Below are positions 9,393-18,313 of a stretch of DNA of 64,000 nucleotides, piece by piece; position 1 is the stretch's first letter, and every line of letters starts with the position of its first letter. The stretch is from assembly GCA_003222155.1 (NCBI GenBank), contig QHUU01000065.1:1-64000 (forward strand). Direction: 5' to 3'. The notes beneath the pieces were generated by a model. The model did no database searches and was not told the origin of the DNA. It worked only from the letters and a program-made list of their open reading frames with translations. Both the position numbers and the translations under genes were made by a program. The DNA comes from Gemmatimonadota bacterium. Lineage in GTDB: Bacteria > Gemmatimonadota > Gemmatimonadetes > Gemmatimonadales > GWC2-71-9.

Positions 9393-9829
9393 TGGCCGGC
9401 TTGGTAGGAGGCGGTGGGGGCCTGCGCGGGCACGGCGAGCTCCCCTTGAACGCCGATATCAACGTGACGTCGCTCGTGGACGTCGCGTTCGTGCTGCTCA
9501 TCATTTTCATGATCACGGCGCCCATCATGCAGGGCGGCGTGGACGTCCGCCTGCCGCGCGCCCAGGCACGTCCGCTCGAGCCCAAGTCCGGATTGGTCGT
9601 GACCTTGGACCGCGACGGGCGCATTTACATGGAGCAGGCGGCGCTCTCGTACGACGACTTCCGTGCCACGTTCCCCGCCTTTGTGCGAACCAAACGGCCC
9701 ACCGGGGTGTACCTCCGGGCCGACGGTCGGGTGCCGTACGCCGACGTCGTGCAGGTTCTGGCCGTCATCCGGACGTCGGGCGTGAACGACGTGGGTCTCG
9801 TGGCCGAGCCGGAGACGGTCGAGCGGTGA
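9392..9829 (+). CDS. tolR: Tol-Pal subunit TolR (ExbD family)
   Basis: 145-residue ExbD/TolR protein with one N-terminal membrane helix and a periplasmic domain. The motif INVTSLVDVAFVLLIIFMIT (about residues 25-44) contains the proton-path aspartate of the LVDV signature. The periplasmic part resembles the ExbD fold (VTLDRDGRIYME, then VYLRADGRVPYADVV). It is tightly coupled on both sides: one base shared with tolQ and an overlapping GTGA with the next gene. Confidence 0.92.
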   Translation: MAGLVGGGGGLRGHGELPLNADINVTSLVDVAFVLLIIFMITAPIMQGGVDVRLPRAQARPLEPKSGLVVTLDRDGRIYMEQAALSYDDFRATFPAFVRTKRPTGVYLRADGRVPYADVVQVLAVIRTSGVNDVGLVAEPETVER

Positions 9830-10512
9830 AGGGCCGGCCCCGGGCGCCCGCCAACGTCGGCATCGGCCTCGCGGGCACCGTTCTTGTCCACGCCTGCGCC
9901 GGGGTGCTGTTCCTGGTGGGCGCCGCCAATGCGCGCAAGCCGGCGCCGCCCACGTACCGAGTCCATCTGGTGGCCGCGCCCGCGCCGACCGAGGACGTGC
10001 GTAAAGCGCCCGAGGCGGTCGAGCGGCCGGCCGAGGAGAAGCCCGCGCCGGCACCCAAGGCGAAGTCTCCGAAGTCCACCGTGGCACCCGCGCCGCCGCC
10101 GCCCGTGGCGGACAACACCAAGCGCGAGGCTGCGCCGCGTACCACGCCCAAAGCGCAGCCCCTCCCCGGTGAGCAACCGTCCACCGGGAGCGACCCGCTC
10201 ACGGTGTCCACCGAGGGGATCGAGTTTCCGTTCCCCGCGTACACGAACAACATCATCGCTCAGATCGCGATCCGGTGGCAGCGCCCGCAGCAGAGTACGC
10301 CGCTCGACGCGGAAATCGGGTTCCTGATTCACCGCGACGGGTCGATCAGCGATATGCAGTTCATCAAACGGTCGGGCAGCTTCGGGTTCGATCTCGAAGC
10401 GCAGGGCGCGATCGAGGACGCGGGACGCCGCAAGGCGTTCGGGCCGCTCCCGGACGGCTGGACGTCGGAGGTGCTGTTCGTTCGCTTCTACTTCAGCGGC
10501 AAGCGCCAATGA
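9826..10512 (+). CDS. TonB/TolA-like periplasm-spanning protein
   Basis: 228-residue protein in the tolA position of the operon. One membrane anchor near residues 14-34 is followed by a Pro/Ala/Lys-rich linker (about 50-120) that could span the periplasm, and a C-terminal TonB/TolA-like domain (about 130-228) containing IGFLIHRDGSISDMQFIKRS. It likely carries energy from TolQ-TolR to TolB-Pal. Sequence similarity alone does not separate TolA from TonB; the position favours TolA. The GTG start overlaps the tolR stop, and the stop overlaps the tolB ATG. Confidence 0.8.
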   Translation: MKGRPRAPANVGIGLAGTVLVHACAGVLFLVGAANARKPAPPTYRVHLVAAPAPTEDVRKAPEAVERPAEEKPAPAPKAKSPKSTVAPAPPPPVADNTKREAAPRTTPKAQPLPGEQPSTGSDPLTVSTEGIEFPFPAYTNNIIAQIAIRWQRPQQSTPLDAEIGFLIHRDGSISDMQFIKRSGSFGFDLEAQGAIEDAGRRKAFGPLPDGWTSEVLFVRFYFSGKRQ

Positions 10513-11924
10513 CGGTGGTCGGGCGCTCAGGCGGTCTGGCGGTCGGAGTGGCCGCGGTGTTGCTGACCGCCGGCCCGCCCGACCGCCTGACCGCCCAAGA
10601 TACTTCCGCGGTCGATCGGGGCGTCCGCATCGGCATCCTGTACCGACCGGGCGTGCGCCCCGGGATCGTCGTCCTGACCGGCCGCGCCCCGGCGCTCGAC
10701 TCGCTGCGCACGATCCTGGCGCGGGATATCGATTACAGCGACCGCTTCGAGCTGATCACGCTGCCGGGCAGCGACTCCATCCGCCTGGCGGCCCTCCCCC
10801 CCGCGTCGGGCGCACGCCCTCCGGCGGGCACCGGTACGGGGAAAGCCGGCGGCGGCGCCGCGTCCGCTGGCGGACTCAACTACCCGCTGTACCAGGCGCT
10901 CGGCGCGGACTTCGCGGTCGCCGTGACGTCCACGGCCGCTGATACCACGGTCGTCACCGTGCATGACGTCGCCGGCAGCACCGTGCGCCGGGAGCTGCGC
11001 TCCCGGCTGCCTCCGCTCACCGATCCGGGCTTCCGGATGGCGGTGCATCGGCTCTCGGATCGCGTGCTCGAGGCCACACTCGGCGCGCCCGGGATCGCGG
11101 CCACGCGCGTGTTGTTCGTGATGGACGGGAAGGTCTACGTCATCGATCAGGACGGGGCTGACCGGCGTCTCGTGTCCTCGACGGATCATGCGGCTATGTC
11201 CCCGGCGTGGGCGGTCGACGGCCGGCGCTTCTCGTATATGGAGTTCTGGCAGGGGCACGGGCGCCTGTTCGTGCAGGACGTGGCGACCGGCAAGCGGTCG
11301 CCGGTGCCCACCACGGGCCAGGCGCTCGACTTCACGCCCGCGTTCTCCCCCGACGGCAAGACGCTCGCGTTCAGTCGCGCCATTGAAGAAGGAACCGACG
11401 TCTATACGGTCAACGTCAAGGACGGCTGCTGTTTACAACGCTTGACCGTGGGACGCTTTTACGACAACTTGTCACCGACCTACAGTCCCGATGGCCAGCG
11501 GATCGCGTTCGTGTCGACGCGGGCGGGACTGCCGCAGATCTACGTGATGGCGGCGGACGGGACGGACCAGCAGCTGTTCGCGCCCTTCGACTACGGGGCG
11601 ACGGGGTCGTCCAACGCGCCCGAATGGTCACCCGACGGGCAGGCCGTCGCCTTCCACCGCGATGTAGCGGGCACGTTACAGGTGTTTGTCCTCGACGTGC
11701 GGACGCGCGCGGTGCGGCAGCTCACTTCAGTAGGGCGGAACGAGGATCCAACCTGGGCACCCGACAGCCGTCATATGGCGTTCGTGTCGGATCGTTCGGG
11801 ATATCGGCAGCTCTGGATCATCGATTTGGAAACCGGCCGTATCCGCCCGCTGCTGCAACAGAGCGGCGCGCGGCTGCCGGCCTGGTCTCCGCGTCTGCCG
11901 GAGACCGTACCGACGACCCCTTGA
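10509..11924 (+). CDS. tolB: Periplasmic beta-propeller protein TolB
   Basis: Soluble periplasmic partner of Pal. A signal peptide (about residues 1-31, ending near LTAQD) leads to an N-terminal alpha/beta domain (about 35-185) and a C-terminal six-blade WD40-like propeller. The propeller repeats are visible as SPDGKTLAFSR, SPDGQRIAFVST, SPDGQAVAFHR and APDSRHMAFVSD. The length of 471 residues is normal or slightly long; a Gly/Ala-rich insertion near 100-122 accounts for some of it. The ATG overlaps the previous stop. The signal-peptide codons lie in an inverted repeat. Confidence 0.93.
   Translation: MTVVGRSGGLAVGVAAVLLTAGPPDRLTAQDTSAVDRGVRIGILYRPGVRPGIVVLTGRAPALDSLRTILARDIDYSDRFELITLPGSDSIRLAALPPASGARPPAGTGTGKAGGGAASAGGLNYPLYQALGADFAVAVTSTAADTTVVTVHDVAGSTVRRELRSRLPPLTDPGFRMAVHRLSDRVLEATLGAPGIAATRVLFVMDGKVYVIDQDGADRRLVSSTDHAAMSPAWAVDGRRFSYMEFWQGHGRLFVQDVATGKRSPVPTTGQALDFTPAFSPDGKTLAFSRAIEEGTDVYTVNVKDGCCLQRLTVGRFYDNLSPTYSPDGQRIAFVSTRAGLPQIYVMAADGTDQQLFAPFDYGATGSSNAPEWSPDGQAVAFHRDVAGTLQVFVLDVRTRAVRQLTSVGRNEDPTWAPDSRHMAFVSDRSGYRQLWIIDLETGRIRPLLQQSGARLPAWSPRLPETVPTTP
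10521..10596. repeat. Inverted repeat of GGCGGTC units inside tolB
   Basis: Left arm 10521-10544 and right arm 10573-10596 are inverted copies agreeing at about 21 of 24 positions around a 28-base centre. The unit is an 8-mer of the form GGCGGTC plus one base. It covers codons of the tolB signal peptide, so either the repeat has been accepted as signal sequence or the codons converged on it. Confidence 0.6.
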
Positions 11925-11943
11925 ATTCGGAGAGACGCCACCG

Positions 11944-12561
11944 ATGAAACGCCTACCTTTGCTCCTGCTGGGCGGCTTCGCGATCGCGGCCGTCGCCGCG
12001 TGCCCCGGCAAGAAGCCGGAGACGACGCCCCTGCCGCAAGCCGCGAACGCGGACTCGGCCGCGGAGGCTCAGCGGTTGGAGGAGGAACGCCGCGCCCGGG
12101 AGGCGGCCGACGCTGCGGCTCGTGAGGCGGCGGAGCGCGAGGCGCGCCAGCGGGTCGCGGATTCGCTCGCCGCACTCGGACGGACGACCGAAGCGGTGAA
12201 GACCATCCTCGCGACGCTGATTCACTTCGACTACGACAAGGCGATTATCCGCGGCGGCGACGCGGCGGTGCTCGATCAAAAGGTGGCGATCCTGCAGGCG
12301 AACCCGGGCTTGCGCATCCGCATCAGCGGCCACTGTGATGAGCGCGGGTCCGACGAATACAACCTGGCGCTTGGCAATCGGCGCGCCACGGCGGCGAAGC
12401 AGTATCTCGTGAGTCACGGGATCGACGCAGGTCGAGTCGAGACGGTCTCGTACGGGGAAGAGCGGCCCATGGATCCCGGCCACAACGAAGACGCGTGGTC
12501 CAAGAACCGCCGCGACGAGTTCGACATCCTGGCGGGCGGCGACGCCCTGAAGCAGCCCTGA
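11944..12561 (+). CDS. pal: Peptidoglycan-associated lipoprotein Pal
   Basis: Outer-membrane lipoprotein that binds diaminopimelate peptidoglycan through its OmpA-like domain and is captured by TolB. The signal peptide ends in lipobox AVAAC (Cys near residue 20). An Ala/Glu/Arg-rich alpha-helical linker runs about 40-80, then the OmpA-like domain (about 95-200) with IHFDYDKAII, the family GHCDERGSDEYNLALGNRRA and a conserved C-terminal NRRDEF. The product is 205 residues. A GGAG ribosome site (12 bases before the ATG) is present after tolB. Confidence 0.94.
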   Translation: MKRLPLLLLGGFAIAAVAACPGKKPETTPLPQAANADSAAEAQRLEEERRAREAADAAAREAAEREARQRVADSLAALGRTTEAVKTILATLIHFDYDKAIIRGGDAAVLDQKVAILQANPGLRIRISGHCDERGSDEYNLALGNRRATAAKQYLVSHGIDAGRVETVSYGEERPMDPGHNEDAWSKNRRDEFDILAGGDALKQP

Positions 12562-12572
12562 GCGGCGGGCGC

Positions 12573-13361
12573 GTGACCCGCGCGTGGCTGCCGCTGGTCG
12601 GCCTGGGGCTCACCGCCGGCTGCGCCCTCAAGGGCGACGTGCGGCGTGTCGAGCTCCAGGTCGAGGCGCTCCGGGTCGAGCGCATGCGCGGCGACAGCGC
12701 GCGCGCGGTCCAGATCGACTCCGTGCGTGCCCTGCTCGCCGTGGTGCAGGAGAAGCTCGCGGCGCAGCAAGCCTACCTGGTACAGCTGCGGGGCGACATG
12801 AAGACCGATTTGCTCGCCGTGCAGCAGCAGGTCGTTACGGTGCAGGAGCTGACCGGCCAGAGCCAGCAGCGCCTCACCGAGCTGCGAGGCCGGCTGGAGG
12901 AGCAGGCGCGGCAACCGGTGCCGGTCCCGGACACCAGCCACGGCGGCAACGCCGTCCCAGTCGGGCCCTCGGGGACCCCCGCCGGTCCGGGCCCGGACCG
13001 CATGTTCGATCTGTCGCTGCAGCAGTTCCGCCGGGGCAGCCTCGGCACGGCGCGACTGGGGTTTCGGGAGTTCCTGCGCGTGTTCCCGACGCACGAGCGG
13101 GCGCCCGACGCGTTGTTCTACGTGGGTGAGACGTTCGCGGGGGAGAGCGCGGACTCGGCGGCCGCGGTGTATCAGCAGGTCGTGAAGACCTTTCCCAATT
13201 CGCCGCGGGCTCCCTCGGCGCTGTACAAGCTGGGCCTCCTCGCCGAGCAGCGGGGCGACAAGGCGGCCGCCCGCACCTATTACGCTCGGGTGATCGCGGG
13301 CTATCCCCGCTCCGACGAGGCCAATCTCGCGCGCGACAAGCTGCAACGCCTGGGGCGCTAG
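12573..13361 (+). CDS. cpoB: Cell division coordinator CpoB/YbgF
   Basis: Periplasmic TPR protein of the Tol-Pal cluster that couples outer-membrane constriction with peptidoglycan synthesis. The signal sequence ends in a lipobox-like LTAGC (Cys near 15), so it may be lipidated, unlike E. coli CpoB. A coiled coil follows (about 20-110), then a C-terminal TPR domain (about 140-262) beginning MFDLSLQQFRRGSLGTARLGF. The GTG start is selected because it gives the lipoprotein signal; upstream codons in the same frame are inside pal. 262 residues is normal. Confidence 0.88.
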   Translation: MTRAWLPLVGLGLTAGCALKGDVRRVELQVEALRVERMRGDSARAVQIDSVRALLAVVQEKLAAQQAYLVQLRGDMKTDLLAVQQQVVTVQELTGQSQQRLTELRGRLEEQARQPVPVPDTSHGGNAVPVGPSGTPAGPGPDRMFDLSLQQFRRGSLGTARLGFREFLRVFPTHERAPDALFYVGETFAGESADSAAAVYQQVVKTFPNSPRAPSALYKLGLLAEQRGDKAAARTYYARVIAGYPRSDEANLARDKLQRLGR

Positions 13362-13381
13362 CCCGGGGCCGGTCGTGAGTC

Positions 13382-16300
13382 GTGCCTGACACTCCCGGGA
13401 GCCGGGCCGAGATGCCGTTCCTCGACCACCTCGAGGAGCTGCGTTGGCGCATTCTGTACAGCCTGCTCGCGGTCGTGGTCGGCACGTTGGTCGGCTGGAT
13501 GATCGTCGAGCACGTCGACGTCATCGGCTTGCTGATTCAGCCGATCAAGCCGCTGATCCCGGGCGGCAAGCTGCGCGTCACCAGTCCCACCGACCCGTTC
13601 TTCATCACGCTGAAGTTCGCCTTCGTGGTGGGGCTGGTGCTCGCGTCGCCCGTGGTAGGGTATCAGGCCTGGGCGTTCCTCGTGCCGGCGTTGTACGAGC
13701 GGGAGCGACGCCTGATCATCCCGGCGCTGTCCGCCGGTGCCCTGCTGTTTCTCGCAGGCGCGTCCGCCGCGTACCTGTGGGTGCTGCCCCGCGCGCTGGG
13801 CGTCCTGCTCAGCTTCCAGCAGAACGTCTTCGACCCCCTCATCACGGCGGACAAGTACTTCGCCTTCGCCGCCCAGCTGATCATCGCGTTCGGCGTCGTC
13901 ACCGAGCTGCCCCTGGTGGTGGTCATTCTCGCGATCCTCGGTCTCGTGAGCCCGCAGTTCCTGGCCCGCAACCGGCGCTACGCCATCGCCATCTCGGCGG
14001 GAGCGGCCGCCCTGCTGGCGCCGCCGGACGCTGTCTCGATGCTCCTCATGATGGTGCCCCTGTGGCTCCTGTACGAAGTGAGCATCTGGTGCGCCTGGGT
14101 CGTCGAGAAACGCCGGGTGCGACGGCAGCGGGCCGGAGGGGGAGCGGCGAGCGCCGCCGCCCTGGCCGTATTGCTGCTGTTTGCCCTGGGCGGGTCGCTC
14201 CAGGCGCAGACCCCGCCCCTGCGGCCCCCCCTCCGGCCGGCGCGCCCCGACACGGGACGCACGGCCGCGGACTCCCTGCAGGGTCGGGCGCTCGACACCG
14301 CGACCGCCCGAAAGCTCGGCCTCCCCACCGGGCCGAGCCGCAGCTTCCCGGCCTCCGATGCGGTGATCGACTCCCTCAAGCAGCTCAAGGGATTCCGGAT
14401 GACGCAGTACGTGGCCGACACGCTGGTCGTGCAGGGGGGCGACACCGAGACGATCCACCTGCGCGGCGCGGCGTACGTCGAGCGGGAAGGCACCAAGGTG
14501 GAGTCCGACTCGATCCGGTACCGCCGGCAGAGCTGCCGCCTCGACGCCGTGGGAGAGCCGAAGCTGTTCGATCAGGCGACCGTGCTGGTGGGTGAAGGCA
14601 TGGCGTACGACACCTGCGTCAAGCGCGGCACCGTGCACAAGGCGCTCACCGATTTTCAGCAGGGCGCCGCGCATTGGCTGGTGCGGGGAGACCTCGCGGT
14701 GGATTCCGGCTCCACGCGCCTGTACGGCGCCAACAGCGAGATCACCTCGGACGACAACCCCGTTCCCGACTACCACTTCTCCACCGGTCAGATGAAGTGG
14801 CTCAACAAGAACGTGATGGTGGCGCGCCCCGCGGTGCTCTACATCCACGACGTCCCGATCATGTGGCTGCCGTTCATCTTTCAGGACGTCCGCCGGGGGC
14901 GTCGCAGCGGCATCCTGGTGCCGCGCTTCGGGCTCAGCGACATCGTGCGTCCCACGCGCCGCTACCAGCGCCACGTGGCGAACCTCGGGTACTACTTCGT
15001 GATCAACGACTACACCGACGTTCTGGTGTCGGGAGACTGGTACGCGGACCGCTACCTGGCGATCAAGGGACAGACGCGCTACCGCTGGCTCGACCACTTC
15101 GTCAACGGCGGCCTGTCATTCGAGCGCTACGCCCAGCTCGACACCCCGGGCAGCTCGATCCGTCTCGGCTGGCAGCATCAGCAGAGCTTCTCCTCGCGGA
15201 CCAGTTTCAACGCGAGCGTCGACTATGCGACGAGCACGAGCGTGATCCAGAACAACACGGTCAATCCCTACCTCGCGACGGCCAGCCTGGGCTCGCAGAT
15301 GAGCTTCAACAAGCAGTTCGACTGGGGCACGCTCAACATCGGCGGCAGCAGGCGCCAGGAGATCGGGAGCGGCCTGATCACGCAGAACTTTCCCAACGTG
15401 AGCCTGACCCCGTCGCCGGTGAACATCACGCCGGCGATCACGTGGTCGCCCGGCTTCTCCTATAACAACCAGCAGACGTTCCACCAGCTGGAGGCGCCCG
15501 TGCTCCTCCCCGGGGGCGCCCAGGATACCCTGTTCGCCGACACCCGCCAGACGGGCCTCAACTTCCAGACCCCGCTGCGGCTGGGCCGCTGGACCTGGAA
15601 CAACAACTTCGTGATGAACGATGCCATCAGCAACGCGCGCCAGGGAGTCGACATCCTCGACTCGACCGCCCTCGGGGGGGTCCGCCACGTGGTCTACTAT
15701 CAGACGTTCAGCACGACCATCGACTGGGACACCGGCATCAACCTGCCGTCGCTTTTCACGGGAACGTGGAAGCTCCAGCCCGGTATCTCCATCGTCAACC
15801 AGACGTCGCAGGGGAGCTTCCGGATCCGCAACCAGTTCACGGGCGGGCAATGGGTGCAGCAGGGTAAGCGCCTGCAGTTCAGCGCCGGTCTCTCGCCCAC
15901 GTTCTTCGGTTTTTTCCCGGGGATCGGCCCCATCGAGCGGATCCGGCACTCGGTGTCGCCGATCGTGAGCTACGCCTATGCGCCCGGTTCCCAGGTGTCC
16001 GACGAGTTCGCGCACGCCGTCGACCCCACCGGGCGCAACTTCAGGGCGCGCAGCGATCCGCAGCAGACCATCAGCCTGGGCCTGTCGCAGAACTTCGAAG
16101 CCAAACTCAAGCCGCCGCCGGGCGACACGACCGAGCACGCGGCGCGCAAGCTCCGCCTCCTGAACATCAGTACCAGCTCGTTGTCGTACAACTTCGAGCA
16201 GGCCAAGCAGCCCCACCACACCGGTTGGCAGACACAAGTTCTGAACAACACGCTCGCTTCCGATCTCCTGCCGGGGTTCAACTTCAGCGTCACCCACGAC

Positions 16301-16915
16301 CTGTGGAACGGTCAGGTGGGCACCGACACCGCGAGGTTCGACCCGTTTCTGACGAACATCTCGGCCAGCTTCACGATCACGCCCGCCACCATTCGGGGAA
16401 TCGCCGGCCTGCTGGGCCTGGGCGGCAAGGCGCCCGCCAACGCGCCCCCGACCCCGCCCGCAGGCACGCAGGGGCAGCCGGGCGTGCCACCGGCGGGAGC
16501 ACCGTTCGGGCAGAAGGGATTCGCAGGGCCGGGCGGACTGCCGGGCGGAGGCGCGGGATCGGGGTTCAACCTGTCAGTGACCTACACGGGGTCGCGGACA
16601 CGGCCCCACGCTGTCGATACCTTGCTGACGGGCGTCCCCGTGGCGAGCGGCACGGGCGGACGCCAGCAGGTGACGCTGCGCCTCTCGTTCCAGCCCACGG
16701 CGCACTGGTCGGCGACTTGGAATTCGAGCTACGATTTCGACACCCAGCAGTTCGGAATGCACGTCATTCAGCTGGAGCGGGACCTGCACCGCTGGCACGC
16801 GAGCTTTTCGTTCAACAAGACCCCCACGGGCAGCTTTGCGTTCAGCTTCTACGTTTCGCTGCTCGACCAGCCCGACATCAAATTCAACTACGAACAGCAG
16901 TCGCTCACGCGTTAG
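13382..16915 (+). CDS. TatC - LptD single-frame fusion
   Basis: One uninterrupted frame of 1177 residues. Residues about 8-245 are a complete TatC: FLDHLEELRWRI at the N-terminus and six membrane helices. TatC is the receptor for twin-arginine signal peptides. After an Arg-rich stretch (RRVRRQR) comes a hydrophobic segment ending LGGSLQAQ (about 258-277), which looks like a Sec signal peptide, and then an LptD/OstA-like protein (about 300-1177). That part has an N-terminal OstA-type domain (TLVVQGGDTETIHLRGAA) and a C-terminal region of alternating beta strands typical of the LPS-export barrel. An in-frame GTG at 14117 could start a separate lptD, but no clear ribosome site precedes it. The GTG at 13382 is the tatC start. 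A Gly/Pro-rich insert sits near residues 1015-1065. Confidence 0.85.
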   Translation: MPDTPGSRAEMPFLDHLEELRWRILYSLLAVVVGTLVGWMIVEHVDVIGLLIQPIKPLIPGGKLRVTSPTDPFFITLKFAFVVGLVLASPVVGYQAWAFLVPALYERERRLIIPALSAGALLFLAGASAAYLWVLPRALGVLLSFQQNVFDPLITADKYFAFAAQLIIAFGVVTELPLVVVILAILGLVSPQFLARNRRYAIAISAGAAALLAPPDAVSMLLMMVPLWLLYEVSIWCAWVVEKRRVRRQRAGGGAASAAALAVLLLFALGGSLQAQTPPLRPPLRPARPDTGRTAADSLQGRALDTATARKLGLPTGPSRSFPASDAVIDSLKQLKGFRMTQYVADTLVVQGGDTETIHLRGAAYVEREGTKVESDSIRYRRQSCRLDAVGEPKLFDQATVLVGEGMAYDTCVKRGTVHKALTDFQQGAAHWLVRGDLAVDSGSTRLYGANSEITSDDNPVPDYHFSTGQMKWLNKNVMVARPAVLYIHDVPIMWLPFIFQDVRRGRRSGILVPRFGLSDIVRPTRRYQRHVANLGYYFVINDYTDVLVSGDWYADRYLAIKGQTRYRWLDHFVNGGLSFERYAQLDTPGSSIRLGWQHQQSFSSRTSFNASVDYATSTSVIQNNTVNPYLATASLGSQMSFNKQFDWGTLNIGGSRRQEIGSGLITQNFPNVSLTPSPVNITPAITWSPGFSYNNQQTFHQLEAPVLLPGGAQDTLFADTRQTGLNFQTPLRLGRWTWNNNFVMNDAISNARQGVDILDSTALGGVRHVVYYQTFSTTIDWDTGINLPSLFTGTWKLQPGISIVNQTSQGSFRIRNQFTGGQWVQQGKRLQFSAGLSPTFFGFFPGIGPIERIRHSVSPIVSYAYAPGSQVSDEFAHAVDPTGRNFRARSDPQQTISLGLSQNFEAKLKPPPGDTTEHAARKLRLLNISTSSLSYNFEQAKQPHHTGWQTQVLNNTLASDLLPGFNFSVTHDLWNGQVGTDTARFDPFLTNISASFTITPATIRGIAGLLGLGGKAPANAPPTPPAGTQGQPGVPPAGAPFGQKGFAGPGGLPGGGAGSGFNLSVTYTGSRTRPHAVDTLLTGVPVASGTGGRQQVTLRLSFQPTAHWSATWNSSYDFDTQQFGMHVIQLERDLHRWHASFSFNKTPTGSFAFSFYVSLLDQPDIKFNYEQQSLTR

Positions 16916-17035
16916 GCGTCCCCTGCAGATGACACCGCCGCCCGGCGTCTCGGTTGCAAATGCCCGGTGACGCGCCACTTACCCTCCGGCACGGCGCGTG
17001 CCTGTCACACCACCCAAACCGCTCCCGAGGCTCTC

Positions 17036-18190
17036 ATGCTGCGTTCGTCCCGATACATCCTCGCCGTCGCCGGGCTCCTGGGCATCGCATGCCAGAACAG
17101 CACGACGAACGTCTCCGGCTCCCCGCTGTCGCCTCCACAGCGCCTCGGCTATCAACTGGACGCGAGCGGCGATCCCAATACGCCGGCGGGGATCCTGCTC
17201 GTGTGGGCCGACGTGCTGAGCTCCGATTTGGCGAGCTACCGCGTGTACTCGCGGGCGAGCACGTCGGGGTCGTTCCAGCTGCGCGGCGAGACCAGCTCGA
17301 ACACCTTTCACGACAACGGTGTCCCGCACCTGCAGTATGCCGTCACGGCGGTCGACGTGAACGGTGGCGAGAGCGATTTCAGCAACATCGTGACGGTCAA
17401 CGAGTACTTGCAGACCGGCGCCCCATCAGCGCTCGTGGGCGTCTCGCTCGACAGCGCGATCCACATCGATTGGCACGATACACCCAACTTGTCACGCCTC
17501 AAGTGGTATCGTGTGTACAGCTCGGACTATGTTTCCGGGTCGAACCCCTGCATGAACTGGGTCCTCGAGGGCACGACGGTCTCGCACGAGTTTCTCGCGG
17601 CGCAGCTCCCGAACGGCGTGACGCGCTGCTTCGACGTCTCGGCGGTCGACACGCTGGGCTACGAGAGTCTGGGGGCGGGGGTGTGGACGGACACGCCCCG
17701 TCCCGATGCGCGCAACGTCCTCGTGTGGGCGGTCGGCGTGAACACTCCGGCGGCGGGGTTCCGGTTCTGGAACGACGCGAACGGCAACCGCGTCGGCGAT
17801 CCGGGCGAGCTGGGCCTGGTGCAGCCGGGGAACCGGACCGACATCGACTTCTCGGTGTTCGTAAATCCGGGCGACTCGACGCTCTGGTTTGTCCCGGTGT
17901 TCACGGGAGACTCACTGCTGCTGTATTCCAACTCGCCCGTGGCGGACCTGACGTCGATCGACCTGGCTCCCGCGACTGGCTACAGCCGAGACACGATCCA
18001 GGCGTTGCCGGGCTATGGCTACGTGTTCAAGCGGGTCGAGAGTGGCGCGGTCCACTACGCGGCCCTGCGGGTCACGGCCGTGAGCCGCCAGTACGTGATC
18101 TTCGATTGGAGCGTGCAAACGGATCCCGGGAATCCGGACCTGACGCCGCGGCGCTCAGCGACCAGCAGGCCGTCCGTAGCCTCAAGGTAG
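17036..18190 (+). CDS. Secreted fibronectin-type-III-like lipoprotein
   Basis: 384-residue exported protein. Signal peptide MLRSSRYILAVAGLLGIAC with a lipobox-like cysteine at residue 19. Two fibronectin-III-like units follow (about 40-130 and 135-230), each with a LASYRVYSR or LKWYRVYSS strand and a closing AVDVNGGES or AVDTLGYES turn. The C-terminal third is not recognised. The ATG at 17036 is preferred over the start at 16967 because it gives a clean signal peptide and has CCGAGG upstream. It may be a surface or periplasmic binding protein; no enzyme motif is seen. Confidence 0.7.
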   Translation: MLRSSRYILAVAGLLGIACQNSTTNVSGSPLSPPQRLGYQLDASGDPNTPAGILLVWADVLSSDLASYRVYSRASTSGSFQLRGETSSNTFHDNGVPHLQYAVTAVDVNGGESDFSNIVTVNEYLQTGAPSALVGVSLDSAIHIDWHDTPNLSRLKWYRVYSSDYVSGSNPCMNWVLEGTTVSHEFLAAQLPNGVTRCFDVSAVDTLGYESLGAGVWTDTPRPDARNVLVWAVGVNTPAAGFRFWNDANGNRVGDPGELGLVQPGNRTDIDFSVFVNPGDSTLWFVPVFTGDSLLLYSNSPVADLTSIDLAPATGYSRDTIQALPGYGYVFKRVESGAVHYAALRVTAVSRQYVIFDWSVQTDPGNPDLTPRRSATSRPSVASR

Positions 18191-18197
18191 AGACGGC

Positions 18198-18303
18198 TAG
18201 ACGCCCAGACGCCCAGCGGCGGTGAGGAGTGAGTGACATCAGGTAGGCCTTCCTGACCACTCGCACCTCACCGCCGCTAGGCGTCTCGGCGTCTGGGCGT
18301 CTA
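18198..18303. repeat. Imperfect palindrome of AGACGCCC units before hutH
   Basis: Left arm 18198-18235 and right arm 18258-18303 are inverted copies; the right arm carries one extra 8-base unit. Units are 8-mers of the type AGACGCCC, repeated near both outer ends. The element fills almost the whole gap between the fibronectin-like gene and hutH, and its last bases merge into the presumed hutH promoter. Confidence 0.78.
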
Positions 18304-18307
18304 TCTT
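18302..18307 (+). promoter_or_regulatory. Probable -10 box of hutH (leaderless start)
   Basis: TATCTT lies seven bases before the hutH ATG. With normal -10 to +1 spacing, transcription would begin at or next to the A of the ATG, giving a leaderless mRNA. No good -35 box is visible because the upstream bases are the palindromic repeat. Confidence 0.4.
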
Positions 18308-18313
18308 TGCCGC

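Noticed and set aside
13358-15097. Minus-strand ORF of 579 codons opposite TatC-LptD
   Set aside because: No family similarity; it is a GC-driven antisense frame of a clearly conserved gene.
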